A DNA stretch of 64,000 bases from Lachnospiraceae bacterium (lineage in GTDB: Bacteria > Bacillota > Clostridia > Lachnospirales > Lachnospiraceae), in contig JAILRO010000054.1 of NCBI GenBank assembly GCA_024698145.1, forward strand, positions 16,260-80,259, written 5' to 3'. The translations under genes and the position numbers were made by a program. The notes below the pieces were generated by a model, which was not told the origin of the DNA, ran no database searches, and saw nothing but the letters and a program-made list of their open reading frames with translations. Shown here piece by piece: positions 26,788-34,993 of the stretch (positions within the stretch are counted from its first letter, which is position 1; the number at the start of each line of letters is the position of its first letter).

Positions 26788-27747
26788 ATGCTTGAAAAAA
26801 CATTAAAATCAACATTTGGATTGAACTGTAATATTGAAACGACAAAAATAAAAGGATTGCCATTATACATGATGTCCGGAAGGAAGTTTTACAAGGTTAC
26901 CATGGGGGAGATTTCGTTCGTTGTTGTTGAAATCTCAAACAAAGAGAAGTTCGGAGTGGTTGCTCTTAAGAAGCAACTTGTCCAATATAGCGAACAATCT
27001 AACCTTAATGTGGCATATAATTTTGATGGACTGACAAGGATACAACGTGATTCATTGATTTCGAAGGGAATACCTTTTTTATCGATGCCTGATCAGATAT
27101 ATCTTCCTTTTCTTGGTGTTATGTTGAACAATAATTTTAAGAAAATAATGCAATTCTCAGCTGAACGTATGATGCCTGCAACACAATGTCTTTTTCTGTA
27201 TTTGTTATATCATTACGATTGCGATTTTGTTATAAAAAAACAGGCGGCAGACGAACTCGGTTTAACAAGAACATCAATAACGAGAGCTTCAAAGCAGCTT
27301 AATCAGATGAAATTGATAAATGAAAAAACATACGGTAAGGAAACAAGAATGTATCCAATTGCAAAAGGATTGGAGTTTTACAGAATGGCTAAGGAATATC
27401 TTATCAATCCTGTTCAAAAAGTGATTCATGCGGAAGTTAATGATAACAAAGGTTTGTATATTGCCGGAGAAAGTTCGCTTTCAAAACATAGTATGCTCGC
27501 AAGCCCGCAGGTGGATACCTTGGCTGTTTTCAAGGGAGACAAAACAGCGAGCAGTTTTATTGATATTGATTCAAGATGGAATGAAGATTTAAAACTTTGT
27601 CGCATAGAACTATGGAAATACAATCCTTCACTTTTTTCGAAAAATGGCGAAGTTGACCCGATATCCTTGGCATTGAGTCTTTCTGAAAATGATGACGAAC
27701 GTGTACAGGGTGAATTACAGACGTATTTGGAGGAGTACAAATGGTAG
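26788..27747 (+). CDS. Orphan AbiEi-like winged-helix regulator
   Basis: At 319 residues, it has a winged-helix segment at about residues 125-205 (QAADELGLTRTSITRASKQL) and after it the stretch LYIAGESSLSKHSMLASP, which matches the G-E-S-A-L-x-x-x-S-M-L pattern of AbiEi antitoxins. In AbiE (type IV) systems AbiEi represses its promoter and opposes AbiEii, a nucleotidyltransferase. No such toxin follows here; the next gene is a secreted nuclease 16 bases downstream. It is either an orphan regulator or one reused for another purpose. GAGGTGG precedes ATG 26788. Confidence 0.6.
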   Translation: MLEKTLKSTFGLNCNIETTKIKGLPLYMMSGRKFYKVTMGEISFVVVEISNKEKFGVVALKKQLVQYSEQSNLNVAYNFDGLTRIQRDSLISKGIPFLSMPDQIYLPFLGVMLNNNFKKIMQFSAERMMPATQCLFLYLLYHYDCDFVIKKQAADELGLTRTSITRASKQLNQMKLINEKTYGKETRMYPIAKGLEFYRMAKEYLINPVQKVIHAEVNDNKGLYIAGESSLSKHSMLASPQVDTLAVFKGDKTASSFIDIDSRWNEDLKLCRIELWKYNPSLFSKNGEVDPISLALSLSENDDERVQGELQTYLEEYKW

Positions 27748-27763
27748 AAAGGTAGCGTTTGTT

Positions 27764-28882
27764 ATGAAAAGAAAACTATTAATAATATATTTAGGTATAT
27801 TGGTTTTGCTTACAGGTTGCATACCGCAAGAGTCCGAGTCATATGACAGAAGCATGCCGATTGATGATCCGACCACAGAGGATATTGTAGTAAGCAGCGA
27901 AGTTATTATATCGGAAGAACCTACAACGGAATCCGTTACGACAGAATTATCTACGGAGCCTGTAAGTGAGGATGAAGCTGACAAGGAAATCAAAAACGAA
28001 GAACTTACGAAGGATGATTCGCGGAATATAGATGTAGCGGATATCCCACCATATTCCGGAAAACCTTACATCGAACTGAATAATAACGTTCCGATGTTCA
28101 CAGAAGAGGAAAAGAAATCCACGGAAGCCTTCGAACGCTACAGCAATCTTGACAAACTTGGAAGATGCGGTGTGGCATACGCTAATGTGTGCAAAGAGTT
28201 GATGCCGACAGAAGAGCGCGGAAGCATTGGAAACGTCAGACCATCGGGATGGCACACGGTGAAATATCCGGATGTGATTGAGGACAATTATCTGTACAAC
28301 CGCTCGCACCTCATTGCGTACAGCCTTGCGGGCGAGAATGCTAACGAGAAGAATCTGATAACGGGAACAAGATATCTCAATCACATAACAATGCAGATAT
28401 TTGAAATGCAGGTATTGGATTACGTCAGAGCCAAAGATAATCATGTCCTGTACAGAGTGACACCAGTGTTCGAAAATGACAACCTGCTTGCAACCGGTGT
28501 CATCATGGAGGCGTGGTCGGTTGAGGATGATGGTCGTGGTATATGTTTTAATGTGTTCTGCTACAACGTACAGCCGGGAATCGAGATAGATTATACCACG
28601 GGCGAAAGTAAGAGAGATGAAAGCGTTGCCGGCACAACCACGGAACAAACAACCGAAACCACAACGGAACAAGCAACAACGTCTGATAATGCAGCAACAT
28701 CAGATAGTGATTGGTATAATACAAAGATGACGTTTATATTAAATACTCACACTAAGAAGATACATATGCCTGATTGTCGTGGTGTCAAACAGATGGCTGA
28801 TCGGAATAAGTTGGAGTGTGAGAGTACGATAAATGAGCTTATAAAGCAGGGATATGAACCGTGCAAGATGTGTTTGAAATAA
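27764..28882 (+). CDS. Lipoprotein DNA/RNA non-specific endonuclease (NucA/EndA type)
   Basis: ATG 27764, after AAAGGT, gives an N-terminal signal with lipobox LLTGC (Cys about residue 17). A Thr/Glu-rich spacer leads to the nuclease domain (about residues 95-270) with YNRSHLIAYSL in place of the DRGH site, then GENANEKNLITGTRYLN, the recognised signature of this group. A second Thr-rich spacer joins a C-terminal Cys/His motif (HMPDCRGVKQM ... PCKMC), like Ada-type or micrococcal-nuclease-associated zinc sites. Likely a surface-anchored nuclease for DNA scavenging. It starts 16 bases after the AbiEi-like gene, possibly in one unit. Confidence 0.85.
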   Translation: MKRKLLIIYLGILVLLTGCIPQESESYDRSMPIDDPTTEDIVVSSEVIISEEPTTESVTTELSTEPVSEDEADKEIKNEELTKDDSRNIDVADIPPYSGKPYIELNNNVPMFTEEEKKSTEAFERYSNLDKLGRCGVAYANVCKELMPTEERGSIGNVRPSGWHTVKYPDVIEDNYLYNRSHLIAYSLAGENANEKNLITGTRYLNHITMQIFEMQVLDYVRAKDNHVLYRVTPVFENDNLLATGVIMEAWSVEDDGRGICFNVFCYNVQPGIEIDYTTGESKRDESVAGTTTEQTTETTTEQATTSDNAATSDSDWYNTKMTFILNTHTKKIHMPDCRGVKQMADRNKLECESTINELIKQGYEPCKMCLK

Positions 28883-28890
28883 TTGGACAT

Positions 28891-28959
28891 ACCTCAAAAA
28901 CACACAACAAAATACCTCAAAAACACGCAACAAAACGCCTCAAAAATGCACAATAACAA
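28891..28959 (+). repeat. 23-bp tandem repeat, three copies
   Basis: Units begin at 28891 (ACCTCAAAAACAC...), 28914 and 28937 with exact 23-base period; the first two differ at one or two positions, the third is more diverged. They fill the gap between the nuclease and ATPase genes just upstream of a TTGACA at 28960-28965. Confidence 0.85.
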
Positions 28960-29021
28960 TTGACAAATACATATATTTGGTGTAATTTGATTATAATAAA
29001 GGCATTACGGAGGTGCTTGCA

Positions 29022-30314
29022 ATGAAGGAATATTTGAAAAGAATTGTTGATAGTGAATTGGCACTTAGACTTGATGCTTTTGGGGCTACCTTAATTGAGG
29101 GTCCAAAGTGGTGTGGTAAAACGACTACAGCAGAGCAACAGTCGAAAAGTATATTGAAAATGCAAGATCCTGATATGCGAGAAGCATATATGGCGACTGT
29201 TGGTACAAAACCATCACTTCTGTTAAAAGGTGAGAATCCAAGGTTGATTGATGAATGGCAGGAAGCCCCCGTTTTGTGGGATGCGGTCAGAACGGCTGTA
29301 GATAACAGGCGAGAAGATGGTCTTTTTATCCTAACAGGGTCTACATCTGTGGATGATAGTAAAATACATCATACAGGTACAGGTCGTATTTCAAGGATGA
29401 AAATGTATACGATGAGTCTATACGAATCAAGAGAATCCAATGGACAAATATCGCTTAAGGAATTATTTGATGAACCGAATAAAGACATAGATGGGATTCT
29501 GTCTGATATGAGCGTGGAAGAGATGATTTTTGCTGCGTGTAGAGGTGGCTGGCCGTCGACATTGAATAAAAAAAGTCAGGCTGCACAATTACTTATAGCC
29601 AAAGATTATATACGCAATGTGTGTGAATCAGATGTATCAACGGTTGATGGCGTCTCAAGGAACCCGAGACTTGCTGAATTGATATTGAAATCGTATTCAA
29701 GAAACATTTCAACTTTAGCAAAAAAAAGCAATATTTATAAGGATGTGAGTGCGAATGCAGACAGTATTTCAAAAAATACATTTGACGCTTATATTACTGC
29801 ATTGGAAAGATTGTTTGTAATTGAGGATGTAGAGGCGTGGTGTCCTGCTATACGTTCTGCTACGACAATTCGTTCGGGATTCAAAAGAGAATTGATTGAT
29901 CCGTCGGTTGCCGTTGCGGCATTAGGTCTTACTCCGGAGTATTTGGAAACAGACCTTAAAACATTTGGTTTTATTTTTGAATGTATGTGCATACGAGATT
30001 TGAAAGTTTATTCTCAAGCATTAAATGGAAAATTGTCCTATTATCATGATAGATATGGACTTGAGGCTGATGCGGTGCTGCATATAGATGACGGACGATA
30101 TGCACTTATTGAGTTTAAATTAGGAAGTGCAGAGATTGAGGAAGGCTCAAGACATTTGTTGGAGATTAGTAGCCTTATAGAAAAATACAACGAAAAAGAA
30201 AAACAGGTTCCGCTTAAAGTTCCCGATTTACTAATCGTAATCACAGGTGGTCAGATGGCCTATACACGTGATGATGGAGTGAAAGTTATACCTATAAGTT
30301 GCCTGAGGGACTAA
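29022..30314 (+). CDS. AAA_14/DUF4143 ATP-binding protein
   Basis: The 430-residue protein has Walker A GPKWCGKTTT at about residue 26, an ENPRLIDEWQEAP segment with the acidic pair, FILTGSTS (sensor-like), and a C-terminal DUF4143 region (about 200-400) ending with nuclease-fold-like strands (LEADAVLHIDDGRYALIEFKLG). ATG 29022 has ACGGAGGTG at 7 bases. The ELD...E-x-K arrangement in the C-terminus looks like the PD-(D/E)xK-type tail of this group. Its function is not established. Confidence 0.85.
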   Translation: MKEYLKRIVDSELALRLDAFGATLIEGPKWCGKTTTAEQQSKSILKMQDPDMREAYMATVGTKPSLLLKGENPRLIDEWQEAPVLWDAVRTAVDNRREDGLFILTGSTSVDDSKIHHTGTGRISRMKMYTMSLYESRESNGQISLKELFDEPNKDIDGILSDMSVEEMIFAACRGGWPSTLNKKSQAAQLLIAKDYIRNVCESDVSTVDGVSRNPRLAELILKSYSRNISTLAKKSNIYKDVSANADSISKNTFDAYITALERLFVIEDVEAWCPAIRSATTIRSGFKRELIDPSVAVAALGLTPEYLETDLKTFGFIFECMCIRDLKVYSQALNGKLSYYHDRYGLEADAVLHIDDGRYALIEFKLGSAEIEEGSRHLLEISSLIEKYNEKEKQVPLKVPDLLIVITGGQMAYTRDDGVKVIPISCLRD

Positions 30315-30337
30315 ATAATTCAAAAAGGAGGCTAACC

Positions 30338-30547
30338 ATGGACGAAATGAAGGATATAGACAATATCATCGCGCTGCTTGACGGTAAATGTGAAGCAGGC
30401 GTATCAAGAATCAAAGTCAATGTATCAGAGGAGCAGGAACCAGAAAGTGTGACCGAGCAGTATCATCGCGGAAGATGTGATGTTGGTAGCCCGTGGGCTA
30501 CAGGCAAGGTAAGAAACTTTGACCAGATTGATGGGGAATGTGGTTGA
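30338..30547 (+). CDS. Small hypothetical protein (69 aa), paired with WYL regulator
   Basis: ATG 30338 follows a strong AAAAAGGAGG site. The protein is acidic at its N-terminus (MDEMKDIDNIIALLDGK) and ends in YHRGRCDVGSPWATGK with one Cys and His. The gene sits between the ATPase (23 bases upstream) and the WYL regulator (19 bases downstream), so it probably belongs to a three-gene unit. I do not recognise a family; the motif near the C-terminus could bind a metal. Confidence 0.6.
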   Translation: MDEMKDIDNIIALLDGKCEAGVSRIKVNVSEEQEPESVTEQYHRGRCDVGSPWATGKVRNFDQIDGECG

Positions 30548-30566
30548 AGTAACGGGAGGATGAGTT

Positions 30567-31562
30567 ATGCCAAGAGGAGAGAATCAGAAACTAAAACTGT
30601 TATATCTGCTCGATATTCTCAATGAAAACACAGATGATGAACATACTATTACCATGCAGGAGATTGTAAGTAAACTTTCTGATTGCAGTGTAAATGCTGA
30701 AAGAAAATCAATCTATACTGACATTGAAGAACTTCGTAAGTACGGTGTGGATATTATAGGCGAGAAGGACGGTCAGAGTTACAGTTATCATATAGGTAAT
30801 CGTGAGTTTGAACTTGCAGAACTTAAGCTTCTTGTAGATGCCGTACAGTCATCAAAGTTCATTACAAAGGGAAAGTCGTCACAATTAATCAAGAAGATTG
30901 AGGGCTTGACCAGTAAGTACCACGCAGATGAACTTAATCACCAGGTGTATGTAGCGGGACGTGTTAAGACAATGAATGAGAGCATATACTATAATGTTGA
31001 CCTAATTCATACGGCAATTGCAGACAATGTGAAGATACGTTTTCAATATTTCATGTGGGACGAGAACAAAAAACAAGTACTTCGCCGTGACGGAGCATAT
31101 TACAGTGTATCACCATGGGGATTGACGTGGGATGATGAGAACTATTATTTGATTGGGTATGATGATGATAAGAAAGGCATCCGACATTTTCGCGTAGATA
31201 AGATGAAGAAAATAACACTGACAGACGAGAAACGTGTTGGCAAGTCGAGTTTTAAATCTATGGACATGGCGGCATATTCAAAGAATCGATTCGGTATGTT
31301 TGATGGAAAAGAGACAGAGGTAAAACTTCTTTGCAGAAATGATATGGCAGGAGTTATTATAGACCGTTTCGGAAAGAATACACCATTTATCAAACAAGAT
31401 GATGAATATTTCGTTGCCTATGTATCTGTAGCAGTCAGCATTCAGTTCTTAGGCTGGGTAATGTCGCTTGGTGAGGGCGTGAAGATTATCGGTCCGGATG
31501 AGGTGGTAGGGCAGATGAGAAATGAGGTCGAAAGATTAAAGAATACATATCTTGATAATTAA
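30567..31562 (+). CDS. WYL-domain transcriptional regulator
   Basis: The 331-residue protein has an N-terminal helix-turn-helix (about residues 20-60; MQEIVSKLSDCSVNAERKSI), a linker, and a WYL domain (about 140-230) with SPWGLTWDDENYYLIGYD. The C-terminal WCX-like extension ends at about 325. WYL domains bind nucleic acid or nucleotide ligands and often regulate defence or DNA-repair genes. GGAGGATGAGTT precedes ATG. The first copy of the interspersed terminator repeat closes the operon. Confidence 0.9.
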   Translation: MPRGENQKLKLLYLLDILNENTDDEHTITMQEIVSKLSDCSVNAERKSIYTDIEELRKYGVDIIGEKDGQSYSYHIGNREFELAELKLLVDAVQSSKFITKGKSSQLIKKIEGLTSKYHADELNHQVYVAGRVKTMNESIYYNVDLIHTAIADNVKIRFQYFMWDENKKQVLRRDGAYYSVSPWGLTWDDENYYLIGYDDDKKGIRHFRVDKMKKITLTDEKRVGKSSFKSMDMAAYSKNRFGMFDGKETEVKLLCRNDMAGVIIDRFGKNTPFIKQDDEYFVAYVSVAVSIQFLGWVMSLGEGVKIIGPDEVVGQMRNEVERLKNTYLDN

Positions 31563-31592
31563 GAAAAATAAATAATTGCAATATGTAATGTT

Positions 31593-31637
31593 ATCGCATC
31601 GGAGAAAAATCCGGTGCGATTTTTTGCGTAAATGAGT
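31593..31637 (+). repeat. Interspersed terminator-type repeat, copy 1
   Basis: Stem ATCGCATCGGA (31593-31603) / TCCGGTGCGAT (31610-31620), then a T-run and GCGTAAATGAGTA. It works as the terminator after the WYL gene. Three more copies occur at 34876, 36968 and 37999, all on the plus strand and all at the 3' ends of units. Confidence 0.85.
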
Positions 31638-31761
31638 ACTGATTTTTGGACAGGTCCCTGTGGTAAACTTTGTACATCGAAACAAAAGGAAGGTGTATTA
31701 CGATATCTGCAAATGCGATAGAGTATAAGGAATGATACATCTGCAGGAAGGAGGATGTCCT

Positions 31762-32388
31762 ATGAATGTATGTGTAAGTGCTAATGTTTCCGAGAAAAAA
31801 AGAGTTTATCATAAGCAGGGCTGTATTTATGAAAGAAGAATAAAATATCAGAATAAAATGCAGGTCACAGAAGAAATAGCTATTAAGAACAGGTATCGTG
31901 AATGTAAGTATTGCGCAGGTCTCAAAGGAGAATTAAGGGCATATGCGCATCAGATTGACAAATGGAAGATTAGCGAGCATATCGGTACATCGTATGATGC
32001 TGTGACGGATACTTTATATATCACAACCGATATAGGGGCATGGAAGATATTCATGAATAGAAAAGGTAAATATGTCCTTTTCCATATGAATCAATATTCA
32101 AAAGATATGTCCTTCTATCAGATTAAGAAAGCGGATTATCACTGCCAGAAGGATGTGAAAGCTACAGATTCCTTTGAGAAAATTATGAGGTACATAATTA
32201 ATCATGACAAAGCCAAAGTCATAATCATGGATGATTACAGAAAACTTCCGCGAAGAACTAAAAAGCAGAAAATGTATTATAAAAATGCAGAACAAAAGGC
32301 AAAAAGAAAGCAGAAATATAGAGTATACGAGTTGTTTGCTAGATTGGAAAGAAATGATCCTGAGTTGATAAAGTTGTCGATGTGTTAG
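31762..32388 (+). CDS. Hypothetical protein with Ada-like Cys motif (208 aa)
   Basis: ATG 31762 after GGAGG gives 208 residues. The N-terminus carries H-x3-C-x4-R...RYRECKYC (HKQGCIYERRIK then ECKYC), the same H..C...C..C layout as the C-terminus of the nuclease at 27764. The middle is beta-rich (DTLYITTDIGAWKIF), and the C-terminus is strongly basic (RRTKKQKMYYKNAEQ), suggesting nucleic-acid contact. No family is recognised. It is followed by the HigBA promoter region. Confidence 0.6.
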   Translation: MNVCVSANVSEKKRVYHKQGCIYERRIKYQNKMQVTEEIAIKNRYRECKYCAGLKGELRAYAHQIDKWKISEHIGTSYDAVTDTLYITTDIGAWKIFMNRKGKYVLFHMNQYSKDMSFYQIKKADYHCQKDVKATDSFEKIMRYIINHDKAKVIIMDDYRKLPRRTKKQKMYYKNAEQKAKRKQKYRVYELFARLERNDPELIKLSMC

Positions 32389-32402
32389 ATGGTTGGAATT
32401 AA

Positions 32403-32467
32403 CCTTTGAGGTAAATTTGGATTTGACAAAATGAGAAAGATGGATTATTATGAATTTACCTCAAAGG
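32403..32467 (+). promoter_or_regulatory. higBA promoter framed by a 15-bp inverted operator
   Basis: CCTTTGAGGTAAATT (32403-32417) is perfectly inverted as AATTTACCTCAAAGG (32453-32467). Between them lies TTGACA (32423-32428), 17 bases, TATTAT (32446-32451). The second arm overlaps the -10 and start region. The likely ligand is HigA, as in other HigBA systems. Confidence 0.85.
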
Positions 32468-32488
32468 TAAACTTGAGGAGGCGATAGA

Positions 32489-32785
32489 TTGAATGTTACG
32501 TACAGGAATAAGAAAATCGAGAAGGTGTGTACAAATGCCAAAATGGCAGAGAGAACATACGGGAAAGAGATGGCTGATAAAATACATCAACGTATAGATG
32601 AAATTATTGCGGCGGACACTGTTGAGATGATGGTTCAGTTTCACATTGGAAGATGTCATCCTCTTACACAAAATAGGAAAGGGCAATACGCAGTGGATTT
32701 GATTCATCCTTACAGATTGGTATTTGAAAAGAAGGGTTATGAGATTCAAATAGCAAATATTTTGGAAATAGTTGATTATCATTAG
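32489..32785 (+). CDS. higB: HigB-type RelE/ParE-superfamily toxin
   Basis: The TTG start at 32489 lies 7 bases after AGGAGG. The 98-residue protein ends in the typical beta hairpin (YAVDLIHPYRLVFEKKGYEIQIANILEIVDYH) with RCHPLTQNRKGQY before it, as in HigB/RelE mRNA interferases that cut translated RNA. The order toxin then antitoxin and the spacing (32 bases) are typical of higBA, with the operator described at 32403. Confidence 0.85.
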   Translation: MNVTYRNKKIEKVCTNAKMAERTYGKEMADKIHQRIDEIIAADTVEMMVQFHIGRCHPLTQNRKGQYAVDLIHPYRLVFEKKGYEIQIANILEIVDYH

Positions 32786-32817
32786 TAATCAAGAGGATAA
32801 GTTTGGGAGGTATAAGT

Positions 32818-33864
32818 ATGCGGAAAAGTCGTAGTTATATTGCAACTCCACCTGGGGAAACAATTAAAGAACAACTGAATGATAGAGGTATGAGTCAAAA
32901 GGAGTTTGCAGCTAGGATGGATATGTCGGAGAAACATATCAGCAAACTTATTAATGGTGATGTACAACTTACATCGGAGACTGCAGTTAGATTAGAGATG
33001 GTTTTAGGGGTGCCTGCAAGATTTTGGAATAATCTTGAGGCGATTTACAGAGAGAAGATTATTAAGGTAGAAGCAGAAAACTCAATGGAGACCGATGAAA
33101 AAATAGCAAAACAATTTCCTTATAGCGAGATGGCGAAATTTGGATGGGTTCCGCAGACTAGAAATGTTAAGGAGAAGGTAATTAATCTTAGAAAATATTT
33201 TGAGGTTGTTGAACTTTCGTTGCTTGGTAGTGAGCAGATTACGAGAATTGCATGCAGGCGTCTTGCAATTACGGAAAAAAGTGATTTGGCGTTAATGGCA
33301 TGGGCGCAAGAAGCAAAGATTAAGGCTCGTGATATACAAACTGCTCCAATCAATATAAAAGGTTTGATAGCTGCATTGCCCCAGATAAGAAAGATGACAG
33401 TTCTCAAACCTAAGGAATTCTGTCCGCAAATAAAGAAATGTCTTGAGGAATGTGGTGTGGCTTTGGTTTTTCTACCTCACCTTAAAGGATCCTTTCTTCA
33501 GGGTGCTTCTTTTGTGGACGGTAATAAGATTGTTGTTGGACTTACAGCAAGAGGGAAGGACGCAGACAAGTTTTGGTTTAGTTTGTTCCACGAAATTGCT
33601 CACATTGCACTTGGTCATGTAATGCAGCTTAATGGTACATCAGAAGATGATGAAAAGGAGGCTGATATATGGGCTGGTAATACACTAATTCCTTCTGGGG
33701 ATTTTGAGTCTTTAAAAAAAGAAGGAGATTATTCAGAAAAAAGAGTGATACAATTTGCAAAAAGCCAAGGCATTTCGCCCGGAATAGTGGTTGGTAGACT
33801 GCAGAGAGAAGGAATGATTAAATATAATATGCTTAATAATCTAAAAGAAAAATATGAAATGTAG
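32818..33864 (+). CDS. higA: HigA-type antitoxin fused to ImmA/IrrE-like metallopeptidase domain
   Basis: ATG 32818 follows GGGAGG. The N-terminal XRE helix-turn-helix (about residues 15-70; MSQKEFAARMDMSEKHISKL, VLGVPARFW) is the HigA DNA-binding part. The rest is an IrrE-like zinc peptidase fold with HEIAH at 258-262 and the downstream acidic site EKEADIWAG. Such fusions are known in HigA-type modules; the peptidase could respond to stress by cleaving a partner. A terminator at 33893 ends the operon. Confidence 0.88.
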   Translation: MRKSRSYIATPPGETIKEQLNDRGMSQKEFAARMDMSEKHISKLINGDVQLTSETAVRLEMVLGVPARFWNNLEAIYREKIIKVEAENSMETDEKIAKQFPYSEMAKFGWVPQTRNVKEKVINLRKYFEVVELSLLGSEQITRIACRRLAITEKSDLALMAWAQEAKIKARDIQTAPINIKGLIAALPQIRKMTVLKPKEFCPQIKKCLEECGVALVFLPHLKGSFLQGASFVDGNKIVVGLTARGKDADKFWFSLFHEIAHIALGHVMQLNGTSEDDEKEADIWAGNTLIPSGDFESLKKEGDYSEKRVIQFAKSQGISPGIVVGRLQREGMIKYNMLNNLKEKYEM

Positions 33865-33892
33865 CTTTATCATGTATAAAAGATTATGTGGA

Positions 33893-33921
33893 AATCCTCA
33901 CCGTTTTGGTGGGGGTTTTTC
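33893..33921 (+). terminator. Terminator of the higBA operon
   Basis: CCTCACC (33896-33902) pairs with GGTGGGG (33908-33914) across a GTTTT loop, followed by GTTTTTC. Confidence 0.8.
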
Positions 33922-33967
33922 TTTATATAAAATGTTATCATCAAGAAAAAACGAAAGGGTGATTGAC

Positions 33968-34846
33968 ATGATACAAAAATGTTTTAGGAAAATGAGTGTT
34001 TGTTTTCTTGTCGGATTATCAATTGTCATGCTTACAGCCTGTGGTGGTAATGGCAATTCACAATCTTCAAATAAGTCGTCAAAAGACAAAGGTTACGAAG
34101 AATCGGCCGAGAAAATGGAGCTTAAGATTGAAGATATAGATTGGCAAGTAGAGGAAAGCATACTTGACGGAGAGAAGTTCCTATCACTTAATTATACTAA
34201 TAACAGTGATTATACGATAATGGACGTTGAGATAAAATTTAAGCAAAAAGAAGGAATCACTAAGGAACAGCTTAGTGTATTTGATGAATACAAAGAAACG
34301 TACGATTATTCAGATGAAGAGGTAGCCGAAATCTATATTTTAGGATACAACAGAAAATGCACAAGACCAGGTGAAACAGCCAAAGATTCTCCGTTGGTGT
34401 TAAATGGTACATACTATATGGCGGAAAGCATGGCACAATATGAACTTATGGAACCGGAAACAATAACTGTCGCATTTATAGGTAGTAACGATAAGGGCTA
34501 TATAATGTACTATGATTATAATTCTCAAGTTTATGGAAGCTCAACCCATGATGCAGCCAATATCCATGAGTGGTCCGATAAAGAACTTGCAAAGTTGATT
34601 GATGCTCCTGATTGTGTGGCTATTTCTGTTGATATAGATGATGACGACATCTTCCGGTTCACAGGGTACGGAGTTAAGAAAGAAATGTATAAAAGTTACG
34701 TTGAAGAAATAAAAAGCAAAGGATTTACAGAGGATGCAGATGAGTATGATGATTGGTATGAGGCTAAGAATTCAGACGGCATAAGTTTTGATATAAGATT
34801 TTCTGCAATTGAGGAGTCCATTGATGTGAATGTTTCAAAAGATTGA
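33968..34846 (+). CDS. Lipoprotein with DUF6591-like C-terminus
   Basis: ATG 33968, after AAAGGGTG, gives a signal with lipobox LTACG (Cys about residue 22) and an acidic, Ser/Asn-rich linker. The middle (about 45-190) is beta-rich with LNYTNNSDYTIMDVEIKF, typical of small extracellular FxLYD-like folds. The C-terminal part (YVEEIKSKGFTEDADEYDDW) resembles a DUF6591-type segment of Lachnospiraceae lipoproteins; this is recalled and not searched. A surface protein with unknown ligand. Copy 2 of the interspersed repeat closes it. Confidence 0.7.
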   Translation: MIQKCFRKMSVCFLVGLSIVMLTACGGNGNSQSSNKSSKDKGYEESAEKMELKIEDIDWQVEESILDGEKFLSLNYTNNSDYTIMDVEIKFKQKEGITKEQLSVFDEYKETYDYSDEEVAEIYILGYNRKCTRPGETAKDSPLVLNGTYYMAESMAQYELMEPETITVAFIGSNDKGYIMYYDYNSQVYGSSTHDAANIHEWSDKELAKLIDAPDCVAISVDIDDDDIFRFTGYGVKKEMYKSYVEEIKSKGFTEDADEYDDWYEAKNSDGISFDIRFSAIEESIDVNVSKD

Positions 34847-34875
34847 TGGTAAGATAGATCAATATCATTATTATT

Positions 34876-34920
34876 ATCGCATCGGAGCAAAATTCGGTGC
34901 GATTTTTGTATAAATGAGTA
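34876..34920 (+). repeat. Interspersed terminator-type repeat, copy 2
   Basis: Stem ATCGCATCGGA (34876-34886) / TTCGGTGCGAT (34893-34903), T-run, then GTATAAATGAGTAATA. It ends the lipoprotein unit, and a promoter follows at 34934. Confidence 0.85.
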
Positions 34921-34933
34921 ATAGCAACTATTG

Positions 34934-34962
34934 TTGACGCAAGTATATATAATATCTATAAT
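34934..34962 (+). promoter_or_regulatory. Promoter of the kinase unit
   Basis: TTGACG (34934-34939), 17 bases, TATAAT (34957-34962). Copy 3 of the repeat is followed by a similar TTGACG-17-TATAAT promoter at 37056. Confidence 0.75.
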
Positions 34963-34993
34963 TATAATCATAAAAACGAATGGGGTAGCTAGA

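Noticed and set aside
27947..28672. 241-codon minus-strand frame under the nuclease gene
   Set aside because: No ribosome site, unlike any protein family, and fully antisense to a well-supported nuclease.
28891..28959. CRISPR array
   Set aside because: The three units abut without spacers, and no cas gene is present.
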